A DNA stretch of 64,000 nucleotides, from positions 4,824,746 through 4,888,745 of the forward strand of contig NZ_JAERQZ010000001.1 of the NCBI RefSeq assembly GCF_016735515.1. The letters run 5' to 3'. Within the stretch, counting starts at the first letter, position 1; every line of letters starts with the position of its first letter. The position numbers and the translations under genes were made by a program. The stretch comes from Piscinibacter sp. HJYY11. Its GTDB lineage: Bacteria; Pseudomonadota; Gammaproteobacteria; Burkholderiales; Burkholderiaceae_C. Of this stretch, positions 55,980-64,000 are shown piece after piece. The notes beneath the pieces were generated by a model that was not told where the DNA came from, did not search any database, and saw nothing but the letters and a program-made list of their open reading frames with translations.

Positions 55980-56672
55980 ATGAGCGATTCCTGCATCGTG
56001 ATCACCGGTGCTGCGGGGGCCCTGGGCCAGGCCGTGGTGCAACATTTCCTCCCGGCAGGCCACAAGCTCGGCTTGCTGGACCATGACGAACAGCGCCTGC
56101 GCAGCGTCTTTGGCTCGCCGGCAAACACGGTGCTGCATGCGGCCGACGTGACGTCTGCCGACAGCGTGAGTGCCGTGATCGCCCAGGTGCTGCAGGCCCA
56201 TGGCCGCATCGACGCGCTGGTCCACATCGCCGGCGGCTTCGAGATGGGCGAGGGCGTTCACCAGATCACCCGCGCGTCGTGGGACCGCATGATGAACCTG
56301 AACGCCTGGTCGTTCGTGAACCTCACGCAGGCGGTGGTGCCCGCGATGCAGCGCCAGGGTGGCGGCCGCATCGTCGCCGTGTCGGCCGCCGCGGCCCGCG
56401 AGGGGCAGGCGCTGAAGGGCGCCTATGCCGCCTCCAAGAGCGCGCTGCAGCGGCTGGTGGAGTCGCTCTCGCACGAGGTGCGCGCGCAGGGCCTCGCCGT
56501 CAACAGCGTCGCGCCCACCACGCTCGACACGCCCGCCAACCGTGCCGCCATGCCTGATGCCGATCGCTCGGCATGGGTGCCGCTCGACGTCGCAGCGCAG
56601 GCCATCGCCTTCCTCGCCACGCCGGCCGGGGCCGCGGTGCACGGGCAGCACGTTCAACTCGGCAGCGCCTGA
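55980..56672 (+). CDS. SDR family oxidoreductase
   Basis: A 230-residue short-chain dehydrogenase with the nucleotide motif TGAAGALG (9-16) and catalytic Ser135, Tyr149 and Lys153 (AYAASKSAL). The usual NNAG is replaced by HIAGG (82-86), a small deviation. The C-terminus IAFLATPAGAAVHGQHVQLG lacks the final DGG of FabG. The length is at the short end of the family. It starts 87 bp from the divergent thiolase and ends three bases before the esterase start, so SDR and esterase are co-expressed. The substrate is unknown. Confidence 0.88.
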   Translation: MSDSCIVITGAAGALGQAVVQHFLPAGHKLGLLDHDEQRLRSVFGSPANTVLHAADVTSADSVSAVIAQVLQAHGRIDALVHIAGGFEMGEGVHQITRASWDRMMNLNAWSFVNLTQAVVPAMQRQGGGRIVAVSAAAAREGQALKGAYAASKSALQRLVESLSHEVRAQGLAVNSVAPTTLDTPANRAAMPDADRSAWVPLDVAAQAIAFLATPAGAAVHGQHVQLGSA

Positions 56673-56675
56673 TCC

Positions 56676-58151
56676 ATGTCGACGGGCACCTCGACGCGGG
56701 TTCGCACGTCGCTGGGTGAACTGCAGGGCCTGCGCGACGGTGGCGTGAGTGCCTGGCTCGGCGTGCCGTATGCGCAGCCGCCGGTGGACGCGCAGCGCTT
56801 CATGCCTGCGGCGCCGGTGCAGGCCTGGCATGGCGTGCGCGATGCCACGCAGTTCGGCGCCGCCTGTCCGCAGAAGGTGGTGGGCAGCATGAAGTCGCTC
56901 GGCCCCGCGCTGAGCGAAGACTGCCTCACGCTCAACATCTGGAGCCCTGCGGCCGATGGCAAGAAGCGCCCGGTGGTGGTGTGGGTCCACGGCGGCGCCT
57001 TCCTGCTCGGCAGTGCGCGGGTCTACACCGGCGCGCATCTCGCGGCGCAGGGCGACATCGTGGTCGTCGCGCTCAACTACCGGCTCGGCGTCTTGGGCTT
57101 TGTCAACTTCGGCGAGGCACTCGGAGACGAGCGCATCGCCAGCAACCTCGGCCTGCGCGACCAGGTGCTGGCGCTGCGATGGGTGCGCGACCACATCGAA
57201 GCGTTCGGCGGCGACCCCGGTCGGGTGACCCTCGCCGGCGAATCCGCGGGCTCGATGTCGGTGTCGCTGCTGATGCATTCGCAGGAGGCGCGGCCGCTCT
57301 TTCACCGCGCCATCATGCAAAGCGGCGCTTTGAGCCTGATCCATGACCGCGAGACGAGCCTCCAGGTCGCGAAGCTCTACCTCGATCACCTCGGCGTGAA
57401 GACGCTGGAGCAACTGCAGGCGCTCCCGGTCGAGTCGTTGCAGGCCGCGCAGGAGGCCGTGCACCGGCAGCTGCCACAGACCATTCCCTCTGCGCCTTGG
57501 TACGACGGCGCGCTGCTGCCCGCGTCGCTCACCGAGGCGCGCCAGGCACCCACGCCGCCGATCCCGCTGCTTGCCGGCTACAACCGCGACGAGATCCGCT
57601 TCTTCGAGCTGTGGCGCGGCGTGGCCGATGTGTTTCTCTCGCGCGAGCGCATGCAGGCGGTGCTGCAGCGCCAGCATGGCGACGGCTTCGCGGCCCAGGT
57701 GCTCGCGGCCTACCCCGAGTCGAAATACGGCCTTCGGCGCCTCGGCACGCACATGAGCTTCGCCATGCCCACGCTGCATTTCGCGCAGCGGCACGCCGCG
57801 CAGCACCCGACCTGGTTCTACCGCTTCGACCGTGGCCACCCGATGCTGGGCGCGATGCATGCCATCGAGCTTTTTTACCTGTGGGACATGAAAGGGCTTC
57901 TGCCGACGATGCTGCGCGGCGGCCCGCTGTGGGGCAGCCGCCGCGCACTCGCCCAGCGGCTGCGCCGCCACTGGATCCGCTTCGTGCGCGAGGGCCGGCC
58001 GGGCGACGAGTGGGAGCCATTCGACGCCCGCCGCGCCACGCTCGTTTTCGACCAGCGAGACCGCATGGTCGACGACCCCGAGGGCCGGCAGCGCGAGGTG
58101 TGGGGCGCCCAGGACAGCGCGCCCGGCATGGCCGGCCTCGGCGGAGCCTGA
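56676..58151 (+). CDS. Type-B carboxylesterase/lipase family protein
   Basis: A 491-residue alpha/beta hydrolase. The nucleophile is Ser190 in GESAGS, the oxyanion hole is HGGA (105-108), and other family marks are EDCLTLNIWSP and ALNYRLGVLGF. The catalytic acid is likely in AGYNRDEIRFFELW and the histidine in DRGHPMLGAMHAIE. No signal peptide is visible, so it is probably cytoplasmic. It hydrolyses carboxylic esters such as p-nitrobenzyl or plant-derived esters; the actual substrate is unknown. It is translated almost directly after the SDR (3-bp gap). Confidence 0.92.
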   Translation: MSTGTSTRVRTSLGELQGLRDGGVSAWLGVPYAQPPVDAQRFMPAAPVQAWHGVRDATQFGAACPQKVVGSMKSLGPALSEDCLTLNIWSPAADGKKRPVVVWVHGGAFLLGSARVYTGAHLAAQGDIVVVALNYRLGVLGFVNFGEALGDERIASNLGLRDQVLALRWVRDHIEAFGGDPGRVTLAGESAGSMSVSLLMHSQEARPLFHRAIMQSGALSLIHDRETSLQVAKLYLDHLGVKTLEQLQALPVESLQAAQEAVHRQLPQTIPSAPWYDGALLPASLTEARQAPTPPIPLLAGYNRDEIRFFELWRGVADVFLSRERMQAVLQRQHGDGFAAQVLAAYPESKYGLRRLGTHMSFAMPTLHFAQRHAAQHPTWFYRFDRGHPMLGAMHAIELFYLWDMKGLLPTMLRGGPLWGSRRALAQRLRRHWIRFVREGRPGDEWEPFDARRATLVFDQRDRMVDDPEGRQREVWGAQDSAPGMAGLGGA

Positions 58152-58228
58152 GCGGGCACGCCATTTGCCCGAATGGAGGGCCGCTGCGGCGGCAGACGTG
58201 TCAAACAGCGGCCCCGGCCCTGCATTGA

Positions 58229-59740
58229 ATGGAAACAGAAGCCCAAGAAACGACCCGTTCCTCCACTGGCGTGGCTGGCCTGAACGAAGTGCTGCACGGC
58301 GGGCTGATCGCCGAACGCATCTACCTCCTCGATGGCAACCCCGGCGCCGGCAAGACGACGCTCGCGTTGCAGTATCTGCTCGAAGGGGTTCGCGTCGGCG
58401 AAAAGTGCCTGTACATCACCTTGTCCGAGACACGCGGTGAGCTGATCGCCAACGCGAACTCACACGGCTGGTCGCTCGAGGGCATCGAGATCTTCGAGCT
58501 GATTGCCGACGACCTGCACGCCGACGCCGAGGGCGACCTCACCATGTTCCACCCGGCCGAGGTGGAACTGAACACCACCACGCGCCGCATGCTCGACAAG
58601 ATCGAGGCGGTGAAGCCCGCGCGCCTGGTGCTGGACTCGCTTTCGGAGTTGCGCCTGCTGGCGCAGAGCTCGCTGCGGTATCGGCGCCAGATCCTGGGCC
58701 TGAAGCAATACCTCGTCCGCCGGCAGTGCACCGTGCTGCTGCTCGACGACCGCACGGCCGAGGGCATGGACACGCAGCTCCAGAGCATCGCGCATGGCGT
58801 CCTGACGCTCGATGCGTACACCCCTGCCTACGGCCGCATGCTGCGCCAGCTGCGCGTGGTGAAGTTTCGCGGCAGTGATTTCCGAAGCGGGCTGCACGAC
58901 TTCGTCATCAACCGTGGCGGCCTGACCGTCTTCCCGCGGCTGTCGGCCGCCGAGCATCGCACGACCTTCACGCGCGAGACCGTGCCCAGCGGCGTGGACT
59001 CGCTCGACGCGCTGCTGGGCGGCGGCATCGACCGTGGCACCGCCACGCTGGTCATCGGCCCGCCCGGCACCGGCAAGTCGACCGTGGCCTTGCAGTACGC
59101 GCATGCCGCGGCGCAGCGTGGCGACCATGCGGCCATCTTCAACTTCGAGGAAACCGCCGCCATCCTGACGGAACGCGCCGCGGGCCTGGGCATGACGCTG
59201 CACGAAGGCGTGGGCCCGGGAAAGATCGCCGTGCGGCAAATCGACCCGGCCGAGATCTCGCCCGGCGAGTTCGTCGCGTTCGTGCGCAAGGCGGTGGAGG
59301 TCGATGGCGCACGCGTGGTGGTGATCGACAGCCTCAACGGCTACCTCAACGCCATGCCCGACGACAAGCAGCTCACGGCGCAGTTGCACGAGCTGCTGTC
59401 CTACCTCAACAACCATGGCGTGGCGACCTTCCTCATCGCAGCGCAGAGCGGCATGCTGGGGCCCACGATGCGCTCGCCGGTGGACGCCAGCTACCTCGCC
59501 GACTCGGTGGTGGTGCTGCGCATGTACGAGCATGGCGGCGTGGTGAGGAAGGCCATCTCGGTGGTCAAGAAGCGCAGCGGCCCGCATGAGGATTCGATCC
59601 GCCGCCTGTGGTTCGATGAAGCCGGCGTGCACCTGAGCGAGCCGCTGATGCACTTGCGCGGCGTGCTGACGGGGGTGCCGGTCGAAGTCGAGTCGTCCGA
59701 GTCGGCACCGGCGGGGTCGCGGGTTGCCGATGCCACCTGA
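58229..59740 (+). CDS. KaiC-like double-ATPase signalling protein
   Basis: A 503-residue protein with two RecA/KaiC domains. Domain 1 has Walker A GNPGAGKT (36-43) and VLDSLSELRL as Walker B; domain 2 has GPPGTGKS (277-284) and VVVIDSLNGYLNA. The paired glutamates next to the second site (FNFEETAAIL) are kept. No kaiA or kaiB is near, so a true circadian oscillator is unlikely. Stand-alone proteobacterial KaiC homologues often pair with kinases in stress or adaptation signalling. The stop overlaps the hybrid kinase gene by 11 bases. Confidence 0.92.
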   Translation: METEAQETTRSSTGVAGLNEVLHGGLIAERIYLLDGNPGAGKTTLALQYLLEGVRVGEKCLYITLSETRGELIANANSHGWSLEGIEIFELIADDLHADAEGDLTMFHPAEVELNTTTRRMLDKIEAVKPARLVLDSLSELRLLAQSSLRYRRQILGLKQYLVRRQCTVLLLDDRTAEGMDTQLQSIAHGVLTLDAYTPAYGRMLRQLRVVKFRGSDFRSGLHDFVINRGGLTVFPRLSAAEHRTTFTRETVPSGVDSLDALLGGGIDRGTATLVIGPPGTGKSTVALQYAHAAAQRGDHAAIFNFEETAAILTERAAGLGMTLHEGVGPGKIAVRQIDPAEISPGEFVAFVRKAVEVDGARVVVIDSLNGYLNAMPDDKQLTAQLHELLSYLNNHGVATFLIAAQSGMLGPTMRSPVDASYLADSVVVLRMYEHGGVVRKAISVVKKRSGPHEDSIRRLWFDEAGVHLSEPLMHLRGVLTGVPVEVESSESAPAGSRVADAT

Positions 59741-61286
59741 CGCCGGCATCGCCCACACTCCCGACGCCGAGCGTGTGCTCGTGTTGCCGGTCACCCGCCG
59801 CGATGGCGAGGTGACCGAGCAGTTGTTGCTGCGCGCCGGGCTGGACTGCCGTGTTTGCGCCAGCCTGGCGGTGCTGGCAGGTGAGCTGGCGCAAGGCGCG
59901 GGCGCGCTGCTGTTCACCGAGGCGGCGCTGGCCGGGCCCGGGGTCGACGTGCTCACCGGCGCCTTGGCGGCGCAACCGCCGTGGTCCCAGGTGCCGCTGG
60001 TGGTGCTGGTGCGCGACCACAGCAGCTCATCGGCGGGGTTGAAGCTCCTGGAGTCGCTCGACAACGTGACGCTGCTCGACCGCCCCGCCTCCACCCGTTC
60101 GGTGATCAGTGCCGTGCAGTCGGCGCTGCGCGACCGGCGCAAGCAGTACCGCATCCGCGACCAGCTCGAGGAGCAGGCGCTGGCCGATCGCCGCAAGGAC
60201 GAGTTCCTCGCCACGCTCGCCCACGAGCTGCGCAACCCGCTCGCGCCCATCCGCACCGGGCTGCAAATCCTCTCCAAGCTGCCGCAGCCCGACGAGAAGG
60301 CGATCCGTCTGCACGAGATCATGGAGCGCCAGATGGTGCAGATGGTCAAGCTGATCGACGAGCTGCTCGAGATCTCGCGCATCTCCACCGGCAAGGTGGT
60401 GCTGCACAAGGAGCGGGCCGACATGCGCCATGTGATCGGCATGGCGCTCGAAGGCAGCCAGCCGCTGATCGATGCTGCACGCCACACGCTCGACGTGCAG
60501 CTGGAGGAGCAGCCGGTGTGGGTCTATGGCGACCCGGCTCGGCTGGCGCAGGTGGTCAGCAACCTCGTCAACAACGCCGCCAAGTACACGCCCAACGGCG
60601 GGTGCATCACCGTGCGCATGGCGCACTGGGACGGCGTGGTCGAGGTGAGCGTTGCCGACAACGGCGTGGGCATCCCTGCCGACATGATCGACTCGGTGTT
60701 CGACATGTTCGCCCAGGTCAACCGCACGCTCGACCGCTCGCAGGGCGGCCTGGGCATCGGCCTCGCGCTGGTACGCCGCCTGATGGAGCTGCACGGCGGC
60801 TCGGTGCGCGCCGAAAGCGCCGGCACCGACCGCGGCTCGTGCTTCACGCTGCGCCTACCGGCCCTCGACCATGCCGTGGTGGACAGCGGCGCGCCGGCCG
60901 CCGAAGGCCAGTTCGCCATGCGCGAGAAGCGCCTGCGGGTGCTCGTGATCGACGACAACCAGGACGCCGCGGAAACGCTGGCCATGCTGCTCGAATCGCA
61001 CGGCCACAAGACGCTCAAGGCCTACAGCGCGATGACCGGCCTGGCGGCGGCGGCGCGCTTCCGGCCGCAGGCCGTGTTCTGCGACATCGAGATGCCGGGC
61101 ATGAGCGGCTACGAGGTGGCGACGCGGCTGCGTGACGAGCCGCGCCATGCGCCGGCCTTGCTCGTGGCCGTGACGGGTCGTGGCGCCCGCGAGGACCAGC
61201 AGCGTTCGCTGCAGGCGGGCTTCGACGTGCACCTCACCAAGCCGATCGGCTACGAGGCGGTGCGGCAGGCGCTGGCGCGCCTGTGA
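59730..61286 (+). CDS. Hybrid sensor histidine kinase/response regulator, soluble
   Basis: A 518-residue cytoplasmic kinase without membrane helices. Residues about 15-135 look like a degenerate receiver (VLVLPVTRRDGEVTEQLLLR) that lacks the phospho-acceptor Asp. The HisKA domain carries His165 in FLATLAHELRNPLAP. The ATPase domain has NLVNNAAKYT, DNGVGI and GGLGIGLALV. The C-terminal receiver has VLVIDDNQDAAETL, acceptor Asp452 (FCDIEMPGMSG) and Lys504 (HLTKPI). I take the ATG at 59730 over a TTG two codons earlier. Overlap with the KaiC-like gene makes them one module: the KaiC protein probably feeds this kinase. Confidence 0.93.
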   Translation: MPPDAGIAHTPDAERVLVLPVTRRDGEVTEQLLLRAGLDCRVCASLAVLAGELAQGAGALLFTEAALAGPGVDVLTGALAAQPPWSQVPLVVLVRDHSSSSAGLKLLESLDNVTLLDRPASTRSVISAVQSALRDRRKQYRIRDQLEEQALADRRKDEFLATLAHELRNPLAPIRTGLQILSKLPQPDEKAIRLHEIMERQMVQMVKLIDELLEISRISTGKVVLHKERADMRHVIGMALEGSQPLIDAARHTLDVQLEEQPVWVYGDPARLAQVVSNLVNNAAKYTPNGGCITVRMAHWDGVVEVSVADNGVGIPADMIDSVFDMFAQVNRTLDRSQGGLGIGLALVRRLMELHGGSVRAESAGTDRGSCFTLRLPALDHAVVDSGAPAAEGQFAMREKRLRVLVIDDNQDAAETLAMLLESHGHKTLKAYSAMTGLAAAARFRPQAVFCDIEMPGMSGYEVATRLRDEPRHAPALLVAVTGRGAREDQQRSLQAGFDVHLTKPIGYEAVRQALARL

Positions 61287-61292
61287 GGCCGC

Positions 61293-61445
61293 TTACTTCA
61301 ACACGCCCAGCTTGAGCAGCAGGCGGGCGTATTCGACCTGCGCGTACAGCGCTTCCATCTCGCGCTTGAGCTCCAGCCACTGGGCCACCTTGGCTTGCAT
61401 GGCGGCGTCGGTCTGGGGTGGGGTGGGTTCCTTCGGCGTGTCCAT
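61293..61445 (-). CDS. Small helical protein, unknown function
   Basis: A 50-residue protein (MDTPKEPTPPQTDAAMQAKV, then AQWLELKREMEALYAQVEYA and RLLLKLGVLK). After a Pro-rich start the rest is one amphipathic, probably coiled-coil helix with regular Leu/Met/Val spacing. It is not antisense noise: the composition is typical of real small proteins. The ribosome-binding site is weak. It ends six bases after the convergent kinase stop and lies downstream of the diiron oxygenase on the same strand (65-bp gap). No function is assigned. Confidence 0.55.
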   Translation of the reverse strand: MDTPKEPTPPQTDAAMQAKVAQWLELKREMEALYAQVEYARLLLKLGVLK

Positions 61446-61510
61446 GGACGCATGGTGCCTGAGCCGGCCGAAACCGGCACCCCATGGACAGGGGCGGGCG
61501 GGCACTCGCT

Positions 61511-62398
61511 TCACCAGGTGGGTGGTTCGCGCAACAGGCCCGTCCTGAGAAAGTAGCCCACGATCTTCTCGGCGCCGCGCGTGCGGTGCGCATGCGTGGC
61601 CGGGTGAGCGAGCGCCCTCTGTCGCACCTCGTACGCATCGGCGATGCCGGCATCGCGGTAGACGCTCGGGTTGTAGTAGTCGGCCCAGCAGGCCTTCAGG
61701 AACGCGGCCAGCCATTCGCGGAAGGCCGCCAGCTTCTCGGGCGGCCAGCCCGGGCTGTAGCGCTCGAAGAGCTCGGCCAGGTAGAGCCGGCCGAAGGCGA
61801 GGTGCCGCGCCTCGTCGATGTGGTGCACCTTGTTGATCTCCCGCACCAGCGGGTCGACACGCTCGTCGCGGCCGATGAGCACGTTGTAGAAGTCGCCCAG
61901 TTCCTCCACCACCATCGCCATGCTGAAGAAGACCACCTCCTCCTTGCCGCGGTCCATCTCCTTCGCGTCCTTCGGAAGGGGCAGCTTCTTCTCGGGGTAC
62001 ACCTTGCCGATGTAGCGGTGGCAGAACTCGCCGAACATCACCATGTGCTTGTTTTCCTCGTCGAGGAAGTGGTGCAGGTACTCGGTGATCTCGCGGTTGT
62101 TGCTCGTGCTGTAGAGGCGGTGCGCCAGCCCTTGCACCAGGATGCGCTCGCCCTTCAGCACGAGGCTGAACATGTTGGCCACTTCGTGCAGGCTGAGCTT
62201 GTGGCGGGTGGCCTCGTCCAGTGTGTCCCACATGGGCGTGCCGTAGAGCGAGATCAGCTCCGGCGGCATGCACCAGGCGCCTTCCTGCAGGCGGCCCGGC
62301 CAGTCGAACGCGTTGTAGACGTCGTAGAACTTCCGGCATGACGCCCGGGACAGGCGCACGGCCAGTTGCGAAGCAGTTTCGGGGGCAACGGTTTCCAT
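61511..62398 (-). CDS. AurF-like diiron oxygenase (ferritin-like fold)
   Basis: A 295-residue all-helical protein with repeated Glu/His metal-binding motifs: E84 (LKGER), EENKH (E115, H118), VVEELGDF (E165/E166) and HHIDEARHLAFGR (E196, H199). This E...ExxH...E...ExxH-type spacing fits non-heme diiron enzymes such as the arylamine N-oxygenase AurF. Members oxidise amines or hydroxylate small molecules; the substrate here is unknown. It has no signal peptide. It is divergent from the luciferase-like monooxygenase gene, 142 bp apart, so the two may share a control region. Confidence 0.82.
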   Translation of the reverse strand: METVAPETASQLAVRLSRASCRKFYDVYNAFDWPGRLQEGAWCMPPELISLYGTPMWDTLDEATRHKLSLHEVANMFSLVLKGERILVQGLAHRLYSTSNNREITEYLHHFLDEENKHMVMFGEFCHRYIGKVYPEKKLPLPKDAKEMDRGKEEVVFFSMAMVVEELGDFYNVLIGRDERVDPLVREINKVHHIDEARHLAFGRLYLAELFERYSPGWPPEKLAAFREWLAAFLKACWADYYNPSVYRDAGIADAYEVRQRALAHPATHAHRTRGAEKIVGYFLRTGLLREPPTW

Positions 62399-62540
62399 GC
62401 GGAGGATGGTCTGGTGCGCCGCCGCGGCGCGGTTTGACCTTCGTCAAGGCGCATGGCCACGTCCTGCAGGCAGGGGGTGGGGGTCCAGCTCCTTAACCTG
62501 GATCAAACACGGCAGCAGGCCGCCGCCATCGAATGCGGGC

Positions 62541-63674
62541 ATGCAGATCGACCTTCATGCCCATCAAGAGCGGCCCTTGGCCTTCGGCCTCTACTACTTC
62601 GGCAGCGACGAGGGAGGCCCGCAGGCCAGCGCGCAGCGACGCCTGCTCTTCGAGAGCGCACGCTTTGCCGACGACAACGGCTTCTCGGCCGTGTGGGCGC
62701 CCGAGCGCCACTTTCATGCCTTCGGCGGCCTGTCCCCCAACCCCGCGGTGATGGCGGCTGCGCTGGCCGCCACGACGCAGCGCGTGCGCATCCGCTCCGG
62801 CAGTGTCGTCGTGCCCTTGCATCACCCGGCGCGGGTGGCGGAGGAGTGGGCCATGGTCGACGTCCTCTCCGGCGGCCGTGTCGACCTCGGCCTGGCCTCG
62901 GGCTGGTTTCCCAACGACTTCGTGCTTGCCGCGCCCGGCCACTACGAACGCCGCAACGAGCTCGTGTTCGAGCGGGTGGCCGAGCTGCGCGCCCTGTGGG
63001 CTGGCGAGCCCTTCGACGCGATCAACGCGCTCGGCGACTGCGTGCAGCTGCGCACCATGCCGCGGCCGGTGCAGCGCACCCTGCCGATCTGGATCACCGC
63101 CGCCGGCAACCCGCAGACCTTCCGCCGCGCCGGCACGATGGGCCTCAATGTGCTGACGCATCTGCTCGGCCAGTCGCTCGAGGCGCTGGCCGACAAGATC
63201 GCCGCCTACCGGCAAGCCTGGCGCGACGCGGGCCAAGCCGGGCAGGGCACGGTGACGCTGATGCTGCACACCTTCGTCGGCCAGAGCGAGGCGGAGGTGC
63301 GCCGCAAGGTGAAGGCGCCGATGCTGCGCTACCTGGCAAGCTCGGCCAACCTGGTGGGCCAGTACACCGCCGCCGTGCCCTTCTTCCAGAAGCAGTGCGC
63401 CGCCAGCGCGGCGCCCGCCTCGCAGAACGACCTGGCCGATGCGCTCGAGTTCTCGTTCGAGCGCTACTACGCCACCAGCTCGCTGCTCGGCACGCTCGAC
63501 GACTGCCTGGGCATGACCGACAAGCTCAAGGCCATCGAGGTCGACGAGGTCGCCTGCCTGATCGACTTCGGCGTCGATCCCGACGAGGTGCTCGCCGCCC
63601 TGCCGGCCCTGGCCGAGCTGCGCGACCTGGCGCAGGTGCCGATGGACGACGACGCGCTGCTGCTCAACGCCTGA
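62541..63674 (+). CDS. LLM-class flavin-dependent monooxygenase (MupA/Atu3671 type)
   Basis: A 377-residue TIM-barrel luciferase-like protein from the ATG at 62541 (MQIDLHAHQERPLAFGLYYF). A longer reading to 62397 overlaps the divergent promoter region. Diagnostic segments are FSAVWAPERHFHAFGGLSPN, VVVPLHHPARVAEEWAMVDV and GRVDLGLASGWFPNDFVLA. These fit the MupA/Atu3671 subgroup, whose members appear in natural-product pathways, often fused to synthases; this one is stand-alone. It uses FMNH2 and oxygen. Whether it acts with the adjacent diiron oxygenase is open. Confidence 0.9.
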   Translation: MQIDLHAHQERPLAFGLYYFGSDEGGPQASAQRRLLFESARFADDNGFSAVWAPERHFHAFGGLSPNPAVMAAALAATTQRVRIRSGSVVVPLHHPARVAEEWAMVDVLSGGRVDLGLASGWFPNDFVLAAPGHYERRNELVFERVAELRALWAGEPFDAINALGDCVQLRTMPRPVQRTLPIWITAAGNPQTFRRAGTMGLNVLTHLLGQSLEALADKIAAYRQAWRDAGQAGQGTVTLMLHTFVGQSEAEVRRKVKAPMLRYLASSANLVGQYTAAVPFFQKQCAASAAPASQNDLADALEFSFERYYATSSLLGTLDDCLGMTDKLKAIEVDEVACLIDFGVDPDEVLAALPALAELRDLAQVPMDDDALLLNA

Positions 63675-63691
63675 GGGGCCGACATGTACAC

Positions 63692-63704
63692 TCGTATATA
63701 TCGA
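63692..63704. promoter_or_regulatory. ModE-like site upstream of modA
   Basis: TCGTATATATCGA is a near-palindrome with the CG-TATATA element of ModE half-sites, 17 bp before the modA start. ModE represses molybdate uptake genes when molybdate is plentiful. No second half-site with the usual spacing is clear. Confidence 0.45.
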
Positions 63705-63721
63705 CCTGGCGGAGCGTCGTC

Positions 63722-64000
63722 GTGTTCTCGTCTCGCAAACTCGTTGCTGCGCTGGCGCTGCTGGCGTCCCTTGGCGCCCACGCGGCCGAGCTGACGGTCT
63801 CTGCCGCCTCGAGCCTTGCCAATGCGTTCAGCGAGCTCGGCCCGGCCTTCGAGGCGGCCAACCCGGGGCACAAGGTGCTCTTCAATCACGGCGCGTCGGG
63901 CGCGCTGCTGCAGCAGCTCACCCGGGGCGCGCCGGTCGACGTGTTCGCAAGCGCCGACCAGGAGACGATGGACCAGGCGCAGACCCGCGGGCTGGTGAAG
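63722..64000 (+). CDS. modA: Molybdate ABC transporter substrate-binding protein, N-terminal part
   Basis: The first 93 codons, cut by the right edge of the window. A GTG start at 63722 has GGAG seven bases upstream. A signal peptide (RKLVAALALLASLGAHAAEL) is followed by the ModA mature start ELTVSAASSLANAFSELGPA, then FNHGASGALLQQLTRGAPVD and VFASADQETMDQA. These include the oxyanion-binding serines of the family. ModA captures molybdate in the periplasm for ModBC, which presumably follow outside the window. Confidence 0.92.
   Translation, partial: MFSSRKLVAALALLASLGAHAAELTVSAASSLANAFSELGPAFEAANPGHKVLFNHGASGALLQQLTRGAPVDVFASADQETMDQAQTRGLVK

Overview
The window is GC-rich, gene-dense DNA with strong third-position G/C bias. 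Gene content and operon style suggest a beta-proteobacterium of the order Burkholderiales, perhaps close to Rhizobacter, Piscinibacter or Methylibium. The genus is an inference; there is no rRNA or tRNA here to test it. I see no insertion sequence, CRISPR array, tRNA or integrase.

Region 1 (1-10.5 kb) is sugar catabolism. A minus-strand operon reads beta-glucosidase, sugar-binding protein, two permeases, ABC ATPase, then a LacI regulator cut by the window edge. Two LacI-type palindromes lie upstream of the beta-glucosidase. After an AsmA-family gene come edd and eda on the plus strand, the two Entner-Doudoroff enzymes. Together these would cleave beta-glucosides, import the sugar and degrade it.

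Region 2 (10.5-17.7 kb) is mixed housekeeping: a large lipoprotein, glyoxalase I, a PaaI-type thioesterase whose start appears frameshifted, a MarR regulator with an MFS transporter, and a small operon of MBL hydrolase, SDR and a GDT1-type ion exporter.

Region 3 (17.7-53.9 kb) is a complete type VI secretion system. All thirteen core components are present: tssA, B, C, hcp, E, F, G, clpV, two vgrG, J, K, L and M. Accessories are TagF, a separate OmpA/BON protein, a PAAR tip, an M15 peptidase, a TPR lipoprotein and a membrane protein with ketosynthase-like motifs. Two effector modules are attached. The first is VgrG with a C-terminal transthyretin-like tail, an unrecognised membrane toxin candidate and a putative immunity protein. 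The second is a second VgrG, a DUF4123 adaptor, a VasX-like pore-forming candidate and a DUF6708-like membrane immunity candidate. No PpkA, PppA or Fha gene is in the window although TagF is.

Region 4 (54-64 kb) holds pssA, a thiolase, an SDR, a type-B carboxylesterase, a KaiC-like double ATPase coupled to a hybrid histidine kinase, a 50-residue helical protein, a divergent pair of oxygenases (AurF-like diiron and luciferase-like flavin enzyme), and the start of modA. No gene-free stretch exceeds 300 bases; the longest are 5641-5883 and 36101-36331, both annotated below as regulatory regions.
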